Assembly (NCBI RefSeq): GCF_000715015.1
Contig: NZ_JMIW01000004.1
Span: 186,001-250,000, forward strand
From: Erythrobacter longus
GTDB lineage: Bacteria; Pseudomonadota; Alphaproteobacteria; Sphingomonadales; Sphingomonadaceae
Direction of reading: 5' to 3'
DNA: 64,000 nucleotides
The notes beneath the pieces were generated by a model. The model worked only from the letters and a program-made list of their open reading frames with translations, had not been told where the DNA came from and ran no database searches. Both the position numbers and the translations under genes were made by a program. Position 1 is the first letter of the stretch. Every line of letters starts with the position of its first letter. This document shows, piece by piece, positions 47,349 to 58,000 of this stretch.

Positions 47349-48776
47349 TTATGTTGCTCCAAAAGTGGATTTCAATATCGGGTAAAGGGCTCGAAAGCGT
47401 TCAAGGCGATCGTTTTCAATGCCTTGTGGCAGATAGCGCATCAACTCGACTGGTTGGCGACACACGTGTTCGACAGGATCATTAGTGACTGCCAACCGCG
47501 CCAGCCGCGCTGCTCCATTGGCTGGTCCCACGTGGGCGCCGTCTCGGTAAACCAAGGGCAAAGCAAGCACGTTTGCGAGGATTTGCGCCCAGAATTCGGA
47601 ACGTGAACCGCCTCCTATGACCGAAAGTTCGGCCGGCTTATCTGGCACGGCATCCAACCCATCGCGCAAGCCAAAGGCAACGCCTTCTAAAGTGGAGCGG
47701 ATAAGCTCTGCGGGTCCGACTTCGTTCGTCAGTCCGAAGAACACGCCTTTTGCAGAGGGATCGTTGTGCGGGGTTCTTTCACCGGTGAGATACGGCAAAA
47801 ACCAGGGCAGTTTGTCTTCACCCACCGTGCTTTGCTCTGCGGCCCTGAGCGCGGCGGCCACATCTTTAAAGCCGGTAAGGCGCGCAGCCCAGTCGAGGCA
47901 AGCGGCGGCCGAGAGCATTACTGCCATTGTATGCCAACGTCCCGGCAGCGCATGGCAAAAAGCGTGCAACCCATTGTCAGGAGCTGGGGAAAACCCATTG
48001 CCAGCCGCGAAAGTCACACCCGAGGTTCCAAGGCTAAGGAACGCCTGACCGGCTTCGACCACGCCCGCGCCAATTGCGCCTGCGGCTTGATCCCCGCCAC
48101 CGCCTGCAACTGGGACTACTGGCAGGCCGAGGCGGCTGGCGATCTCTGGCCGCAGCATCCCGGAAACCTGCGAGCCTTCAACAAGATGAGGCATGTGATC
48201 TCGTGATAGTCCCGTTGCCTCAAGCATAGTGTCGGACCAGGCGCGTTTTCCCACATCTAGCCAGAGCGTACCGGACGCATCGGACATCTCACTGACTTTC
48301 TCTCCGGTGAGAAGCAGCCTTAGGTAATCCTTGGGTAAGAGCACGGTGCGTGTCCGAGCGAATGTTTCCGGTTCTTCGTCCCGCACCCAGGCAAGCTTTG
48401 GCGCGGTGAACCCGGCCATTGCGAGATTGCCAGTGTGGTGCCGGGAAAGCGCGTCCAACCTTGGGCATTGCGCAGCGCTGCGTCCATCATTCCACAAAAT
48501 TGCTGGACGCAAGACTGTGTCACTTTGGTCAAGCAGAACCGCGCCGTGCATCTGACCGGAAAGACCAATCCCACGCACCATAGATCGCAGTTGAGCAGGT
48601 AAACCCAAAACGCAAGCCTGCACCCCTTCCCACCATGCAACAGGATCCTGTTCTGACCAGAGGGGGTGCGGGCTTTGTACGCTTAACACGGCAGAGTTTT
48701 CCGCGCTTACATTCCCTTCATCATCAACAATGACGGATTTGACTGCGGAGGTTCCAAGATCAATTCCGAGCCACAT
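47349..48776 (-). CDS. xylB: Xylulokinase
   Basis: This 475-residue FGGY-family kinase phosphorylates D-xylulose. It starts WLGIDLGTSAVKSVIVDDEG (phosphate-binding) and contains GLSGQMHGAVLLD and the C-terminal GGGSRSEFWAQILANVL. The start at ATG 48776 shares one base with the stop of the upstream epimerase gene (TGATG). It sits between xylA and the epimerase in the xylose operon. Confidence 0.97.
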   Translation of the reverse strand: MWLGIDLGTSAVKSVIVDDEGNVSAENSAVLSVQSPHPLWSEQDPVAWWEGVQACVLGLPAQLRSMVRGIGLSGQMHGAVLLDQSDTVLRPAILWNDGRSAAQCPRLDALSRHHTGNLAMAGFTAPKLAWVRDEEPETFARTRTVLLPKDYLRLLLTGEKVSEMSDASGTLWLDVGKRAWSDTMLEATGLSRDHMPHLVEGSQVSGMLRPEIASRLGLPVVPVAGGGGDQAAGAIGAGVVEAGQAFLSLGTSGVTFAAGNGFSPAPDNGLHAFCHALPGRWHTMAVMLSAAACLDWAARLTGFKDVAAALRAAEQSTVGEDKLPWFLPYLTGERTPHNDPSAKGVFFGLTNEVGPAELIRSTLEGVAFGLRDGLDAVPDKPAELSVIGGGSRSEFWAQILANVLALPLVYRDGAHVGPANGAARLARLAVTNDPVEHVCRQPVELMRYLPQGIENDRLERFRALYPILKSTFGAT

Positions 48777-49621
48777 CACAAAAGTTCCTCAACTAGGAAG
48801 CGGCATTCGATTTCCATTGTTTCTCCCGGCTCCAGCATCACATGGCCTGTCACCGACCGGTGAAGCGTGCTGTTCACCGCGTTTGGAATGTGGCTGACCG
48901 GTTCGATACAAAAAAAGTCTTCCCCCGACGGTGTGTAAACATGAGTGAAGGCAAGATTTTTTGAAGGGCGTACAAAAAGCCGATGGGTGGGCCAGGCAAT
49001 CGTGAAAGGCAAAGCATCGCACTCAAAGCAATGATCCAACCCCTTTTTATCGAACCAGTTCGGGGTTCTGGACAATTCCCGCCGGTTAGTGGGGAGCCGA
49101 TCCTGACCCATTTCCCAAATAGCCCGTGCCCCCAGCTCAATGCGCGCATCTTTACGCGGGAAATAAGGGTGCAATCCCAGACCGGTTGGCATGGGACTGG
49201 TATCATTGTTGGTCGCGGACATAGAGAAGGCAAAACCCTCGGGCGATGCTTGAAGGCGCTGCTCTGATGAGAAAGCCCAAGGCCACAACGTACCATCGTG
49301 CTTTAGGCCAAGCCTCACGAACCTCTCACCTGTCTCGATTGTGGACCACGGGCTTCGCCAGCCAATGCCATGCAATGCGTGTACTGGTTCGATCCCGAGC
49401 GGGGCGGGCTGCAACATCCAGGGTTTGCCACGGTACGGCACGCAGCCTGCGGCGATCCGGTTGCAGAAAGGGACCAGCGGGAAACTCGCCAGACCAAGTG
49501 GACCACCGTGGCCGACAGAGGGTCTGAAAATATCGATGCCCCGCCATGTGAACGAGAGGATGCCTCCTCCCATCCATGGGTCCACGGTAACCTCTACCTC
49601 GTCGCACTCTATACGCAGCAC
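48776..49621 (-). CDS. Aldose 1-epimerase family protein
   Basis: This 281-residue protein belongs to the galactose mutarotase-like beta-sandwich family: FPLVPFCNRIAAGCVPYRGK, HALHGIGWRSPW and GLGLHPYFPR are typical, and EPVSHIPNAVN lies near the end. It would interconvert anomers of the imported sugar so that xylose isomerase receives the right form. It follows the transporter gene by 3 bp and overlaps xylB by one base. Confidence 0.93.
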   Translation of the reverse strand: MLRIECDEVEVTVDPWMGGGILSFTWRGIDIFRPSVGHGGPLGLASFPLVPFCNRIAAGCVPYRGKPWMLQPAPLGIEPVHALHGIGWRSPWSTIETGERFVRLGLKHDGTLWPWAFSSEQRLQASPEGFAFSMSATNNDTSPMPTGLGLHPYFPRKDARIELGARAIWEMGQDRLPTNRRELSRTPNWFDKKGLDHCFECDALPFTIAWPTHRLFVRPSKNLAFTHVYTPSGEDFFCIEPVSHIPNAVNSTLHRSVTGHVMLEPGETMEIECRFLVEELL

Positions 49622-49624
49622 GCC

Positions 49625-51025
49625 TTAGCCCGCCATGTCTTCAAGTTCGCGGCCTGCAGTTTCAACTACAAGCTTCGCCACGAACAGTGCCGAAAGCAGC
49701 GCGGCTGCCGCGTAAAAGCCATAGGTGATCGGTAACCCGATATTTGTGAGCAACCATGGGAAGCTTATGATGATCAGGAAGTTGGCAATCCATTGTGCAA
49801 ACCCCGACACTGCAAGGCCAGACCCGCGCATTTGATTGGGGAACATTTCGCCCAGCATGACCCACATCACCGGCCCCCAACTGAAGTTGAAGGCAACCAC
49901 ATAAAGATTGGCAGCGATCAGGGCTGTGAGGCCGGCGGTTTCCGACAGCTGCAGCTCCCCGTCGACCAACGAACCGGACGCAAACGCAACAGCTACTACG
50001 GCAAGTCCTGCTGCCATCAGTATGGAACCGATAAAAAGCAGGGGCTTGCGACCAATCCGGTCGATCAGCATGATCGCAAGGAAGACCGCGCCAATCGACA
50101 ATCCTCCGGATAAGATATTGATCTTCAGTGCATCATTTTCTGTAAAACCAACGGCCTGCCAAAGGACCGCGCCATAATAAAAAACGATGTTAATCCCAAC
50201 GAACTGCTGGAAGGTCGCGAGACCAACCCCGACCCATACAATTCTTCTGATCTTGCCTGTCTCGGATGCCACGAGATCGGATAGGCGCGGCTGATGATCC
50301 GCAATCAAACTATCTTTGATCTCGGCCACCTTTTTGGAGGCACTCTTTTCATCAAACAGCTTTGCGAAAAGCGCCAAGGCTTCCGTCTCGCGGCCTTTTG
50401 CCACCAAGTATCGCGGGCTTTCCGGGATCATGAACAACAAAACCAGAAATAGCGTCGCTGGCAGTAATTCCGCCCAGAACATCCATCGCCACGCCTCATA
50501 TCCGCCCCACATCTGCGCCTGACTGTCTCCGGCGAATTGAGCGAGAAAATAATTCGATAAGAAAGCGGCAGTTAGCCCAACAATAATCATCACTTGTTGG
50601 ATTGACGATAGCCGGCCACGCTTATCGGCTGGGGCGACCTCGGAGATATAGGCCGGGGCAATAACGCTCGCCGCGCCTACTGCCAGTCCTCCAAGGATAC
50701 GCGCAATGATGAAAGTAGTCGCATCGCTGGCGATACCCGATCCCCAAGCGGAAATGATAAAGAGCGCTGCTGCAATCAGTAGAACCCCACGCCGCCCAAT
50801 GCGGTCAGACAATCGTCCTGCGACGAATGCGCCAAACGCACAACCAAGCAGCATCGATGCGACATTAAAGCCGGTACCGATGCTGTTAGAGTTAAATGCC
50901 GCTTGCAGACCATCAACCGTACCGTTGATCACTCCGCTGTCGAAGCCGAACAAAAAGCCACCCAAAGTTGCGACCGTAACAATCAGCGTCACAAAGCTAA
51001 CGCTACCCGAATTCTCGTGCGCCAT
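49625..51025 (-). CDS. MFS sugar porter, probable xylose transporter
   Basis: The 466-residue protein has 12 transmembrane segments and the sugar porter signatures: GFLFGFDSGVINGT near the N-terminus, GRLSDRIGRR after TM2, PAYISEVAPADKRGRLSS, and PESPRYLVAKGRE in the central loop. It is probably a proton-sugar symporter of the XylE type; xylose specificity is inferred from the operon. It is the first gene of the transporter-epimerase-xylB-xylA operon. A LacI-type palindrome lies 33 bp before its ATG. Confidence 0.93.
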   Translation of the reverse strand: MAHENSGSVSFVTLIVTVATLGGFLFGFDSGVINGTVDGLQAAFNSNSIGTGFNVASMLLGCAFGAFVAGRLSDRIGRRGVLLIAAALFIISAWGSGIASDATTFIIARILGGLAVGAASVIAPAYISEVAPADKRGRLSSIQQVMIIVGLTAAFLSNYFLAQFAGDSQAQMWGGYEAWRWMFWAELLPATLFLVLLFMIPESPRYLVAKGRETEALALFAKLFDEKSASKKVAEIKDSLIADHQPRLSDLVASETGKIRRIVWVGVGLATFQQFVGINIVFYYGAVLWQAVGFTENDALKINILSGGLSIGAVFLAIMLIDRIGRKPLLFIGSILMAAGLAVVAVAFASGSLVDGELQLSETAGLTALIAANLYVVAFNFSWGPVMWVMLGEMFPNQMRGSGLAVSGFAQWIANFLIIISFPWLLTNIGLPITYGFYAAAALLSALFVAKLVVETAGRELEDMAG

Positions 51026-51057
51026 TCGAATCCCCTCTCACAGTATCAGCGCATTAT

Positions 51058-51069
51058 GTTAGCGCTAAC
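51058..51069. promoter_or_regulatory. LacI-type operator before the xylose operon
   Basis: GTTAGCGCTAAC is a perfect 12-bp palindrome with the central CG typical of LacI-family operators. Its core AGCGCT is shared with the site at 52210. It is the only candidate operator for the whole four-gene operon that starts at 51025. Confidence 0.75.
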
Positions 51070-51084
51070 TAAAGAGAAGTCCAG

Positions 51085-52152
51085 CTATGTTGTTTGCGTG
51101 GCTGCTCCGGAAGACCCACGAATGATCAAACCGCATTCAATTGCGGGGCCGGCACGGGGAGTATCTGTGTTTTGAGGTTCTGTACTCACAGCCTCTCTCA
51201 CCAGTTCAAATGCCGCGGAAGCCATCGCGCTGACGGGTTGGTCTACTGTCGTCAATTCAGGCCAAACCGATAGGGCAGAGGCGCTGTTGTCAAAGCCGAC
51301 AACGCTCAAATCGCCCGGCACAACCAGTCCCCTTCTGTGAGCAACACCAATTGCAGCAGCTGCCATATCGTCATTGCTTGCAAAGATTGCTGTTGGGGGG
51401 ACTTCCAAATCGATTAATTGCTCAGCAGCACTTACGCCAGAACGATATGTGAATTGTCCATCAACAATATAATCAGGAGGAATGTCTAGCGCTGCATTCT
51501 GCATTTCCCCCCTAAAACCATCTTCTCGCAGTTTGCTCGATGCCTGATCAGCAGGCCCTCTGATAAAGCCAATTCGCCTGTGCCCCAAGTCGATGAGGTG
51601 GCGGGTCATTTGCGCAGCAGCGCCTTTGTCATCTATGCTGATGTCCAACGCGTTTGGGTCTTGAGAAAACCTGGAAACTGTCGCTACCGGGGTCCCCGAC
51701 TCTTCGAATATCGACAACACCGCATCCGAACCCGAGATCGGCGGAGGCAATAAAACGCCTGCTACATTAGCGCGCACCAGCCGCATCGCCGAGGCAACGT
51801 ATGATGCCGTGCTTTTGTTATCGCATGTCTCGACAATCAAGTGACTGTCCGTTCTCTGCGCCGCTTCCAAAGCCCCGTGAAGAAACCGGCCAAGATAGCT
51901 GTCAGAGGGGTTAGCATAGATCAAACCGATATGTGCATCCGCACCTCTGGCTAACGTTCTAGCGGACTTGTTCGGCCGATAGTTTAGCGTCTCTACAGCC
52001 TCAAGCACCTTCTCGCGCGTATCAGTGCGCACACCACTTTCTTGATTGATTACGCGTGATACGGTCATTGCAGAGACCCCCGCGTGCCTTGCCACGTCTG
52101 ATAATTTGACCGCTTTGGTCGTGCGCCGACTTGTTCGAGTTACCTGTGCCAT
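51085..52152 (-). CDS. LacI-family regulator (probable xylose/xyloside repressor)
   Basis: The start at ATG 52152 gives 355 residues; upstream in-frame codons would run into the operator. The HTH is typical of LacI (KLSDVARHAGVSAMTVSRVIN, residues 16-36), followed by the hinge helix NKSARTLA. A periplasmic-binding-protein-like effector domain follows, with IGLIYANPSDSYLG and FASNDDMAAAAIG. It lies divergent from the GH3 gene and upstream of the xylose operon, and both have AGCGCT palindromes. This makes it a likely local repressor relieved by xylose or a xyloside. Confidence 0.92.
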   Translation of the reverse strand: MAQVTRTSRRTTKAVKLSDVARHAGVSAMTVSRVINQESGVRTDTREKVLEAVETLNYRPNKSARTLARGADAHIGLIYANPSDSYLGRFLHGALEAAQRTDSHLIVETCDNKSTASYVASAMRLVRANVAGVLLPPPISGSDAVLSIFEESGTPVATVSRFSQDPNALDISIDDKGAAAQMTRHLIDLGHRRIGFIRGPADQASSKLREDGFRGEMQNAALDIPPDYIVDGQFTYRSGVSAAEQLIDLEVPPTAIFASNDDMAAAAIGVAHRRGLVVPGDLSVVGFDNSASALSVWPELTTVDQPVSAMASAAFELVREAVSTEPQNTDTPRAGPAIECGLIIRGSSGAATQTT

Positions 52153-52179
52153 GATGCCAGCAACCGTAGCCCTCGATAA

Positions 52180-52208
52180 TTGGCATTGCAATGCAATGCG
52201 TCTAAAGT
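52180..52208 (+). promoter_or_regulatory. Candidate promoter of the GH3 gene
   Basis: TTGGCA (52180-52185) and TAAAGT (52203-52208) are separated by 17 bp. The LacI-type palindrome starts 2 bp downstream, so the transcription start would fall inside the operator, a classic arrangement for repression. Confidence 0.45.
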
Positions 52209-52209
52209 A

Positions 52210-52223
52210 TGGTAGCGCTACCA
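52210..52223. promoter_or_regulatory. LacI-type operator between lacI and the GH3 gene
   Basis: TGGTAGCGCTACCA is a perfect 14-bp palindrome. Its position suggests control of the GH3 glycosidase gene and perhaps autoregulation of lacI. The sequence resembles the XylR-type sites I recall from Caulobacter xylose genes. Confidence 0.82.
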
Positions 52224-52243
52224 ATACTAAGATGGAGAGAGGG

Positions 52244-54652
52244 ATGCGAAGGTTTCTTTTTGGCGCGGCGAGTGTGCTCGCGGTTGCCGCCGTAACAACA
52301 GTTTCGACAGGGATTGCCGCACCTTCCTTTGCGACCGCTCAAGAAGTGGAGACGCCGCTCTATAAAGATGCATCCGCTGATACAGAGGCGCGAATTGCGG
52401 ATTTGTTGTCCCGGATGACGCTTGAGGAAAAAGTGGCGCAAATGCTCACCATTTGGGAGCAGAAGGAACGCGTGCAGGGCCCATCAGGCGATTTTGATCC
52501 CGACAAAGCGAGCGAAGCCTTTCCCCACGGCATTGGCATGATTGCAAGGCCATCCGATTTTCGCGGCGTGGATCAGTCCAATACTGGCGAGGCCGGTGTA
52601 TCGGCAGGCGCGCGCAATCGGACTGCGCGAGAAACTGTTGCATTTGTGAATGCTGCCCAGCGCTGGGCACTCGAAGAGACGAGGCTGGGGATTCCAATCC
52701 TCATACACGAGGAGGGCCTTCACGGATATGTGGCTCGCGGAGCGACAAGCTTCCCCCAGGCAATCGGTCTTGCCAGTACTTGGGACCCAGAGTTGGTCGA
52801 GCAAGTCTACGCCGTCGCGTCGCGCGAAATGCGGTCACGAGGCGCTCAACTTGCGCTCTCACCTGTGGTTGATATTGCCAGAGATCCGCGCTGGGGCCGG
52901 ATTGAGGAAACTTATGGTGAGGACCCCTATTTGGTCTCCGAAATCGGACTTGCCGCTATTCGCGGTTTCCAGGGTCGCGAGCTTCCTTTGGCTGATGACA
53001 AGGTTCTAGTTACGCTTAAGCATATGACAGGTCATGGTCAGCCCGAAAGCGGAACCAATGTGGCGCCTGCGGAACTGACCGAACATACTTTACGTACTTA
53101 CTTTTTCCCACCGTTTGAAAGGGCTATCAAGGAAGGCAACGCGTTGTCGGTCATGCCTTCTTACAATGAAATCGGGGCTGTCCCGAGCCATGCTAACGGG
53201 TGGCTCTTGAATGACGTACTCAAAGAAGAATGGGGCTTTCGCGGCGCGGTGGTCAGTGACTACTTTGCCATACGCGAGATGGTAACGAGACATCAAATGC
53301 TAGCCGATGCGAAAGAGGCGGCAGAGCGCGCTATCAAGGCAGGTGTCGATAGCGAAATGGCTGATGCAGATGCGTTTCTTGAGCTGGCGGCATTGGTCGA
53401 AGAGGGCCGGGTTGACACTGCCTCGATAGACGAAGCGGTCCGGCGAATCTTGCGGCTCAAATTCGTCGCTGGGATGTTCGAAAATCCCTTTGCCGACGCT
53501 GATTATGCAGAGAAGATCGAGGCCAATCCTCAAGCTATCGCACTTGCCAGAGAAGCTGGCCAAAAATCCATGGTGCTCCTGAAAAATGACGGATTGCTTC
53601 CGCTCGATGCTGACAAGCTTGAACGGGTATTGGTGGTTGGGACCCATGCAAAGGACACGCCACTTGGCGGCTATAGCGATGTTCCCAAGCACGTCGTTAG
53701 CGTGCTGGAGGGAATGGAACGCGCGGGCGAAGGCCGGTTTGAAGTCGCCTATTCAGAGGGTGTTCGGATCACGAAGAGCCGCGACTGGGGGGCTGATCCG
53801 GTTGATCTTGTTCCTGAGGAAGAGAACCAACGTCTGATTGCCGAGGCTGTGAAAGCAGCGCAAAATACTGATGTTATTGTCATGGTAATTGGTGGCAATG
53901 AACAAACCAGCAGAGAAGCATGGGCCAAGACCCACCTGGGTGATCGGACCGAGATCGGGCTGGTCGGACAGCAGATGGACCTGGCGCGGGCGATGCTTGC
54001 CACTGGAAAACCGGTCGTCACCGTGCTGCTCAATGGGCGCCCCTTATCGATCGGAGAACTGAATGAAACGGCGCCCGCCATCTTGGAAGGATGGTACCTT
54101 GGTCAGGAAACCGGAAATGCTGTGGCGGACGCATTACTGGGCAAAGTAAATCCGGGCGGAAAGATGCCAGTTACCGTGGCGCGCAATGTCGGCCAAATTC
54201 CGGTTTTTTATAACCATAAACCTCAAGGCCGGCGGGGGTATTTGTTCGATACGGTCGAACCCCTTTACCCATTTGGCTACGGGCTGAGCTACACCAGTTT
54301 TGAGATTTCAGCGCCACGGGTTGTTGGTCAAGGGCACACAACAATTGGCGACGTGACCGTAGAAGTTGATGTGATGAATACAGGAGACAGGGCGGGCGAT
54401 GAAGTCGTACAATTGTATCTGCGCGATGTGCATGCTTCTGTCACCACTCCGGTGAGACAATTGGTGCGCTTTGAAAGGGTCACCCTTCAGCCGGACACCT
54501 CGAGAACCGTAAGATTTCGCCTCAAGCCAAGCGACTTCAGCTTGTGGAATGACCGGATGCAACGAGTGGTTGAGGCTGGAAAGTTCGAGCTCATGGCCGG
54601 TGGCAATAGTCGCGACACCAAAAAGGTAGACTTGGAACTGGTCGCTCCCTGA
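52244..54652 (+). CDS. Glycoside hydrolase family 3 enzyme, probable beta-xylosidase or beta-glucosidase
   Basis: This 802-residue protein starts at ATG 52244 (GGAGAGAGGG upstream) with a signal peptide (MRRFLFGAASVLAVAAVTTV, cleavage near ATAQE). The GH3 N-terminal TIM barrel carries the nucleophile Asp339 in GAVVSDYFAI. The second alpha/beta domain and the C-terminal fibronectin-like domain (VDVMNTGDRAGDEVVQLYL) are present. KHMTGHGQPESGTN is a further family motif. SDY rather than SDW, together with the xylose operon beside it, favours action on beta-xylosides, but beta-glucosidase activity is possible. It acts in the periplasm or is secreted. Confidence 0.92.
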   Translation: MRRFLFGAASVLAVAAVTTVSTGIAAPSFATAQEVETPLYKDASADTEARIADLLSRMTLEEKVAQMLTIWEQKERVQGPSGDFDPDKASEAFPHGIGMIARPSDFRGVDQSNTGEAGVSAGARNRTARETVAFVNAAQRWALEETRLGIPILIHEEGLHGYVARGATSFPQAIGLASTWDPELVEQVYAVASREMRSRGAQLALSPVVDIARDPRWGRIEETYGEDPYLVSEIGLAAIRGFQGRELPLADDKVLVTLKHMTGHGQPESGTNVAPAELTEHTLRTYFFPPFERAIKEGNALSVMPSYNEIGAVPSHANGWLLNDVLKEEWGFRGAVVSDYFAIREMVTRHQMLADAKEAAERAIKAGVDSEMADADAFLELAALVEEGRVDTASIDEAVRRILRLKFVAGMFENPFADADYAEKIEANPQAIALAREAGQKSMVLLKNDGLLPLDADKLERVLVVGTHAKDTPLGGYSDVPKHVVSVLEGMERAGEGRFEVAYSEGVRITKSRDWGADPVDLVPEEENQRLIAEAVKAAQNTDVIVMVIGGNEQTSREAWAKTHLGDRTEIGLVGQQMDLARAMLATGKPVVTVLLNGRPLSIGELNETAPAILEGWYLGQETGNAVADALLGKVNPGGKMPVTVARNVGQIPVFYNHKPQGRRGYLFDTVEPLYPFGYGLSYTSFEISAPRVVGQGHTTIGDVTVEVDVMNTGDRAGDEVVQLYLRDVHASVTTPVRQLVRFERVTLQPDTSRTVRFRLKPSDFSLWNDRMQRVVEAGKFELMAGGNSRDTKKVDLELVAP

Positions 54653-55023
54653 GCTCACACAAGCCACGATTTGGTCGATCGCAACTGTTTTGGCAGACTA
54701 TAGCGCTATTTGTTAGCGCACTGTTCGCGCGTTCGCTTCGCAGCCCATCATGAAACCGGCCAATTGCCGGGGGAAGACGCGCATATATCTTAGGGGCTCA
54801 TCGCTTTGAAACGACGTTGTGGCTAAGGGCAGCTTACTTTCAGTCTGTGAAGGGCGTTGCAAATGCTGACCAAGGCCCGGGAACATCTTTTAAAGTTTGG
54901 GCATCAGATATTCTTACCAGATCATTTGACCCGCCTGCGAGCGCAATTGCGAGCACATTGAAAGGAGAATGGCGGGTCCAAACAAGGTTAAGTCGATAAT
55001 CACGACCATTTTTTCAGACACAG
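54653..55023. other. Gene-free stretch with orphan operator-like sites
   Basis: About 370 bp between the GH3 stop and the receptor terminator contain no convincing gene; the 60-codon frame at 54817 lacks a good ribosome binding site. ATAGCGCTAT at 54700-54709 is a perfect palindrome with the same AGCGCT core as the two xylose operators. Six bases further is GTTAGCGCA, a half site like the 51058 operator. No plus-strand gene follows, so the sites may be relics of a lost gene or auxiliary repressor sites. Confidence 0.5.
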
Positions 55024-55053
55024 AAAAGCCCGGCCAGTTCTCCTGGCCGGGCT
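55024..55053 (-). terminator. Terminator of the TonB-dependent receptor gene
   Basis: The minus-strand hairpin GCCCGGCCAG with CTGGCCGGGC (5-nt loop) is followed by TTTT. It lies 41 bp beyond the receptor stop. Confidence 0.9.
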
Positions 55054-55093
55054 CATGGTGTGAAAGGAAGGAGAGATTACTTCCTTTCGTGTA

Positions 55094-58000
55094 CTAGAAA
55101 TTCAACCTTGCAATCAAAGTGAACCGGCGGTCGTTGCGGAAGGCATTGCGCAAGGTGCGCAAGCCACCTGGATCAATCGACTGTTCCGTAACCGTGATGT
55201 CATCGGTCAAGTTCACGCCCTGCACACCCACTTTGAGATAGTCGGTCACATCATAGAAGATCGAGGCGTCCAACTGACCGGTTGAAGGCTGATAGATAGA
55301 GGCAAATGGGAAAATCACATCGCGCTCTGTCAGCTGGAACGTGCTACGCCAGTTATAGGCGAGACGCGCCTGCACAGGCCCCTTCTCGTACAGCGCCACC
55401 GCGTTGATAGTATGCTTCGAAACCCGAGGGAAAATTCCATCGTCGATATCAAAACGTGCAACCGGCGGATCATCGCTTCCAAACGCTGGATCAATCTCGT
55501 TTGAGACCCCTTCTGCGTCAAGATAGGTGTAGTTGAACTGTACGCCCAGCCCGCTCAATGCGCCCGGTAAGAAGTCAAAGAACTGCTGGTAAGCAACCTC
55601 AAAGCCGAGCACTGATCCGGTGTCATCTGTGTTCACTTCCGTATTGCGGAAGATCGACAGATCAGCACCGTCAAATGACAGGTCCACGGGCACAGGCTGG
55701 AAGGCGATGAAGTTATCGATCTCTTTATAGAAACCGGTGACTGTTACAGAGCCTGTGCGGGCAAAGTACCATTCCCATGCCAGATCAAAGTTCCAGGCTG
55801 TCTGCGGCAGCAGCGCCGCATTACCTGTCGCGTTGCCAATAAAGCGGCCAAAGGTTGGCACTGATGTTGGCTCACCTGTTACAGGATCAGGTGGTCCGGG
55901 GACATTGGGGCCACCCTCTTGCAGAATAACCACACGCTCGTTGAGCTGTGTCGCAGTTGGGCGCGTGAGTGTCCGCGAGATTGCTGCGCGCAACACGTGG
56001 TCGCCGGGTAGATCAAGCTTGAGGTTCAAGCTTGGCAAGAAGGCATCGTAGTTGGTGTCGACAACACGTTGCACAATCCGCGGCTCGGGCCCGGCGCCAA
56101 AGGCTGTTTCAAGCGCCCCAAGGTCAAGCGAACAGATAGCTGGAACTTGGAAGTTCGGAATATTTGCACCGGCCCCCGGCGCACACAGAGCAACCTGTGC
56201 AGGTGGGAAGAACTCATTGAACGGATCGACCGTTATCGATGCTCCCGCTGAACGCTCAGTGCGCACGTAACGCAGGCCAATGTTGCCGCTTAATTGAACC
56301 CCGGCATTATCCACAGGGCTTTCAAAATCGAGGCGGACATATGCGGCAAGATTATCCCGCGTGAGATCGGATATCTCACTGGGCAAGAACGGTGTGCCAG
56401 CAATAACGCCGGGGCGTTCCGTCAAAACGTTGAGGCCCGATGGGCTGCCGCCAACTGCGCTCAGGATGTTGGAAACAGTGGCCTGATATTCATCAAAGTC
56501 GCGGGCATTAATTCCATTCAAGCTTGGAATTGGACCGGATGGAGCGCTAACGTTGCCTCTTTGATAGCCATCAAAATCAAACGAACCCAGGATGGGTGCC
56601 AAGAGAGCGTCGAACTCAGGGTTGGCATTGCCAGAGAACTGCAGAACCGATTGGATTTGATTGAAATCTCCGCCCGATTGACCCTGAATATCGCGAGCGG
56701 TCCAAACTTCGGAGATGTTACCCCAGTTAAAGTCGGATTCGCGGATCGTCAGGTCTTCGCGGTTGTAACGACCACCTGCGCGGATTGATTTGAGCCAACC
56801 ATCGCCAGAGAAATCATATTCAACATCACCCCGGAAAGCGAGCGAGTCGCCTTCATTTTGCGTGGTGTGATCAAGCTGTGCCCGCAGGAAATAACTGCTG
56901 GGATCATTGAACGCTTCGGCGGGGCCTTGGAAGGCAATGTCAGGCACCGCACCAACCGAACGATCGATTGCCACTGGCGCAAAGAACGAACCGAAAAGCG
57001 ACAGGTCATTCACGCGGCCTTGCGATGTCACATATTGTGCATCGAAGTTGAACCGCAGATCAGCGGTCGGCGCAAACTTCAAGTTGAACGAATAGTCTTC
57101 GGTCTGGTCCGATTCAAACCGCGTCCGGTAGGTGTTAAGCTGCTGACCACCGGGGCCAAAAGCGCCAACTTGTGTGCCGGTCGCATTGGGACCGCGCCAC
57201 TGCGCGGTGTCCGTAATGGTGCCGCTCTGGAAGACGCCGTCATTGTCGAATGTAAAGTCGGACTGGTCCAGGACGCCCGGAGCACTCGCATTGTCGACAA
57301 CGGTTTCAAGAACGTTCTCACCCCACAAGAGCTCTGAATCGGTGCGGAAGAATTGAGCGGTCGCAATCCAGCGACGGTCAAGGCTTTCCCATTGGACTGC
57401 ACCTGCGAGCGTTAGGCGTTCACGATTGAAGTCCTGGTTACGGATACCACCGCCCGCTGGGATAAATTGACCGTCCAGCTCGCGCGGGTCACCAAAGCTG
57501 GAACCGTTGGCGCGCGATTCAAGCTCTGAGTAAGCGACGTTACCCAAGATACCAAGGCGACCAATACCAGTGTCCCATTCGTTGGAATAAAGGGCAGAGA
57601 TCGTTGGCGAGGCCTCTTCGCGCAAATCGCCATAGTTCAGCTCCGCCGAGATGGCGATTTTTTGGCCCGTCGAGTCAAATGGCACGCGGGTGCGAAGATC
57701 GATTGTACCAGCTGCACCGCCCTCGATAAGGTCAGCGGATGAGTTCTTGAAAACAGCGACGCTTGCAAGAAGCTCAGGCGAGACATCGTCGAATCCGATT
57801 GAGCCGGAAGGACTTGCAGAGAAACCATCGCGGCCATTCACCTCTGAGCGAACGAAGGGAAGCCCGCGAATAACAGCGCCAGCACCTTCAATCGCGAAAT
57901 GATCGGGATCGTTAGGCCCGGCGAACCGGATGATCGAGACGCCAGGAATACGCTGGAGAACTTCGGACACCGAACGGTCTGGCAAGGCGCCAATGTCATT

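Noticed and set aside
54817..54999. 60-codon plus-strand frame between the GH3 and receptor genes
   Set aside because: There is no good ribosome binding site and no protein-like motif, and the other frames here are equally broken.
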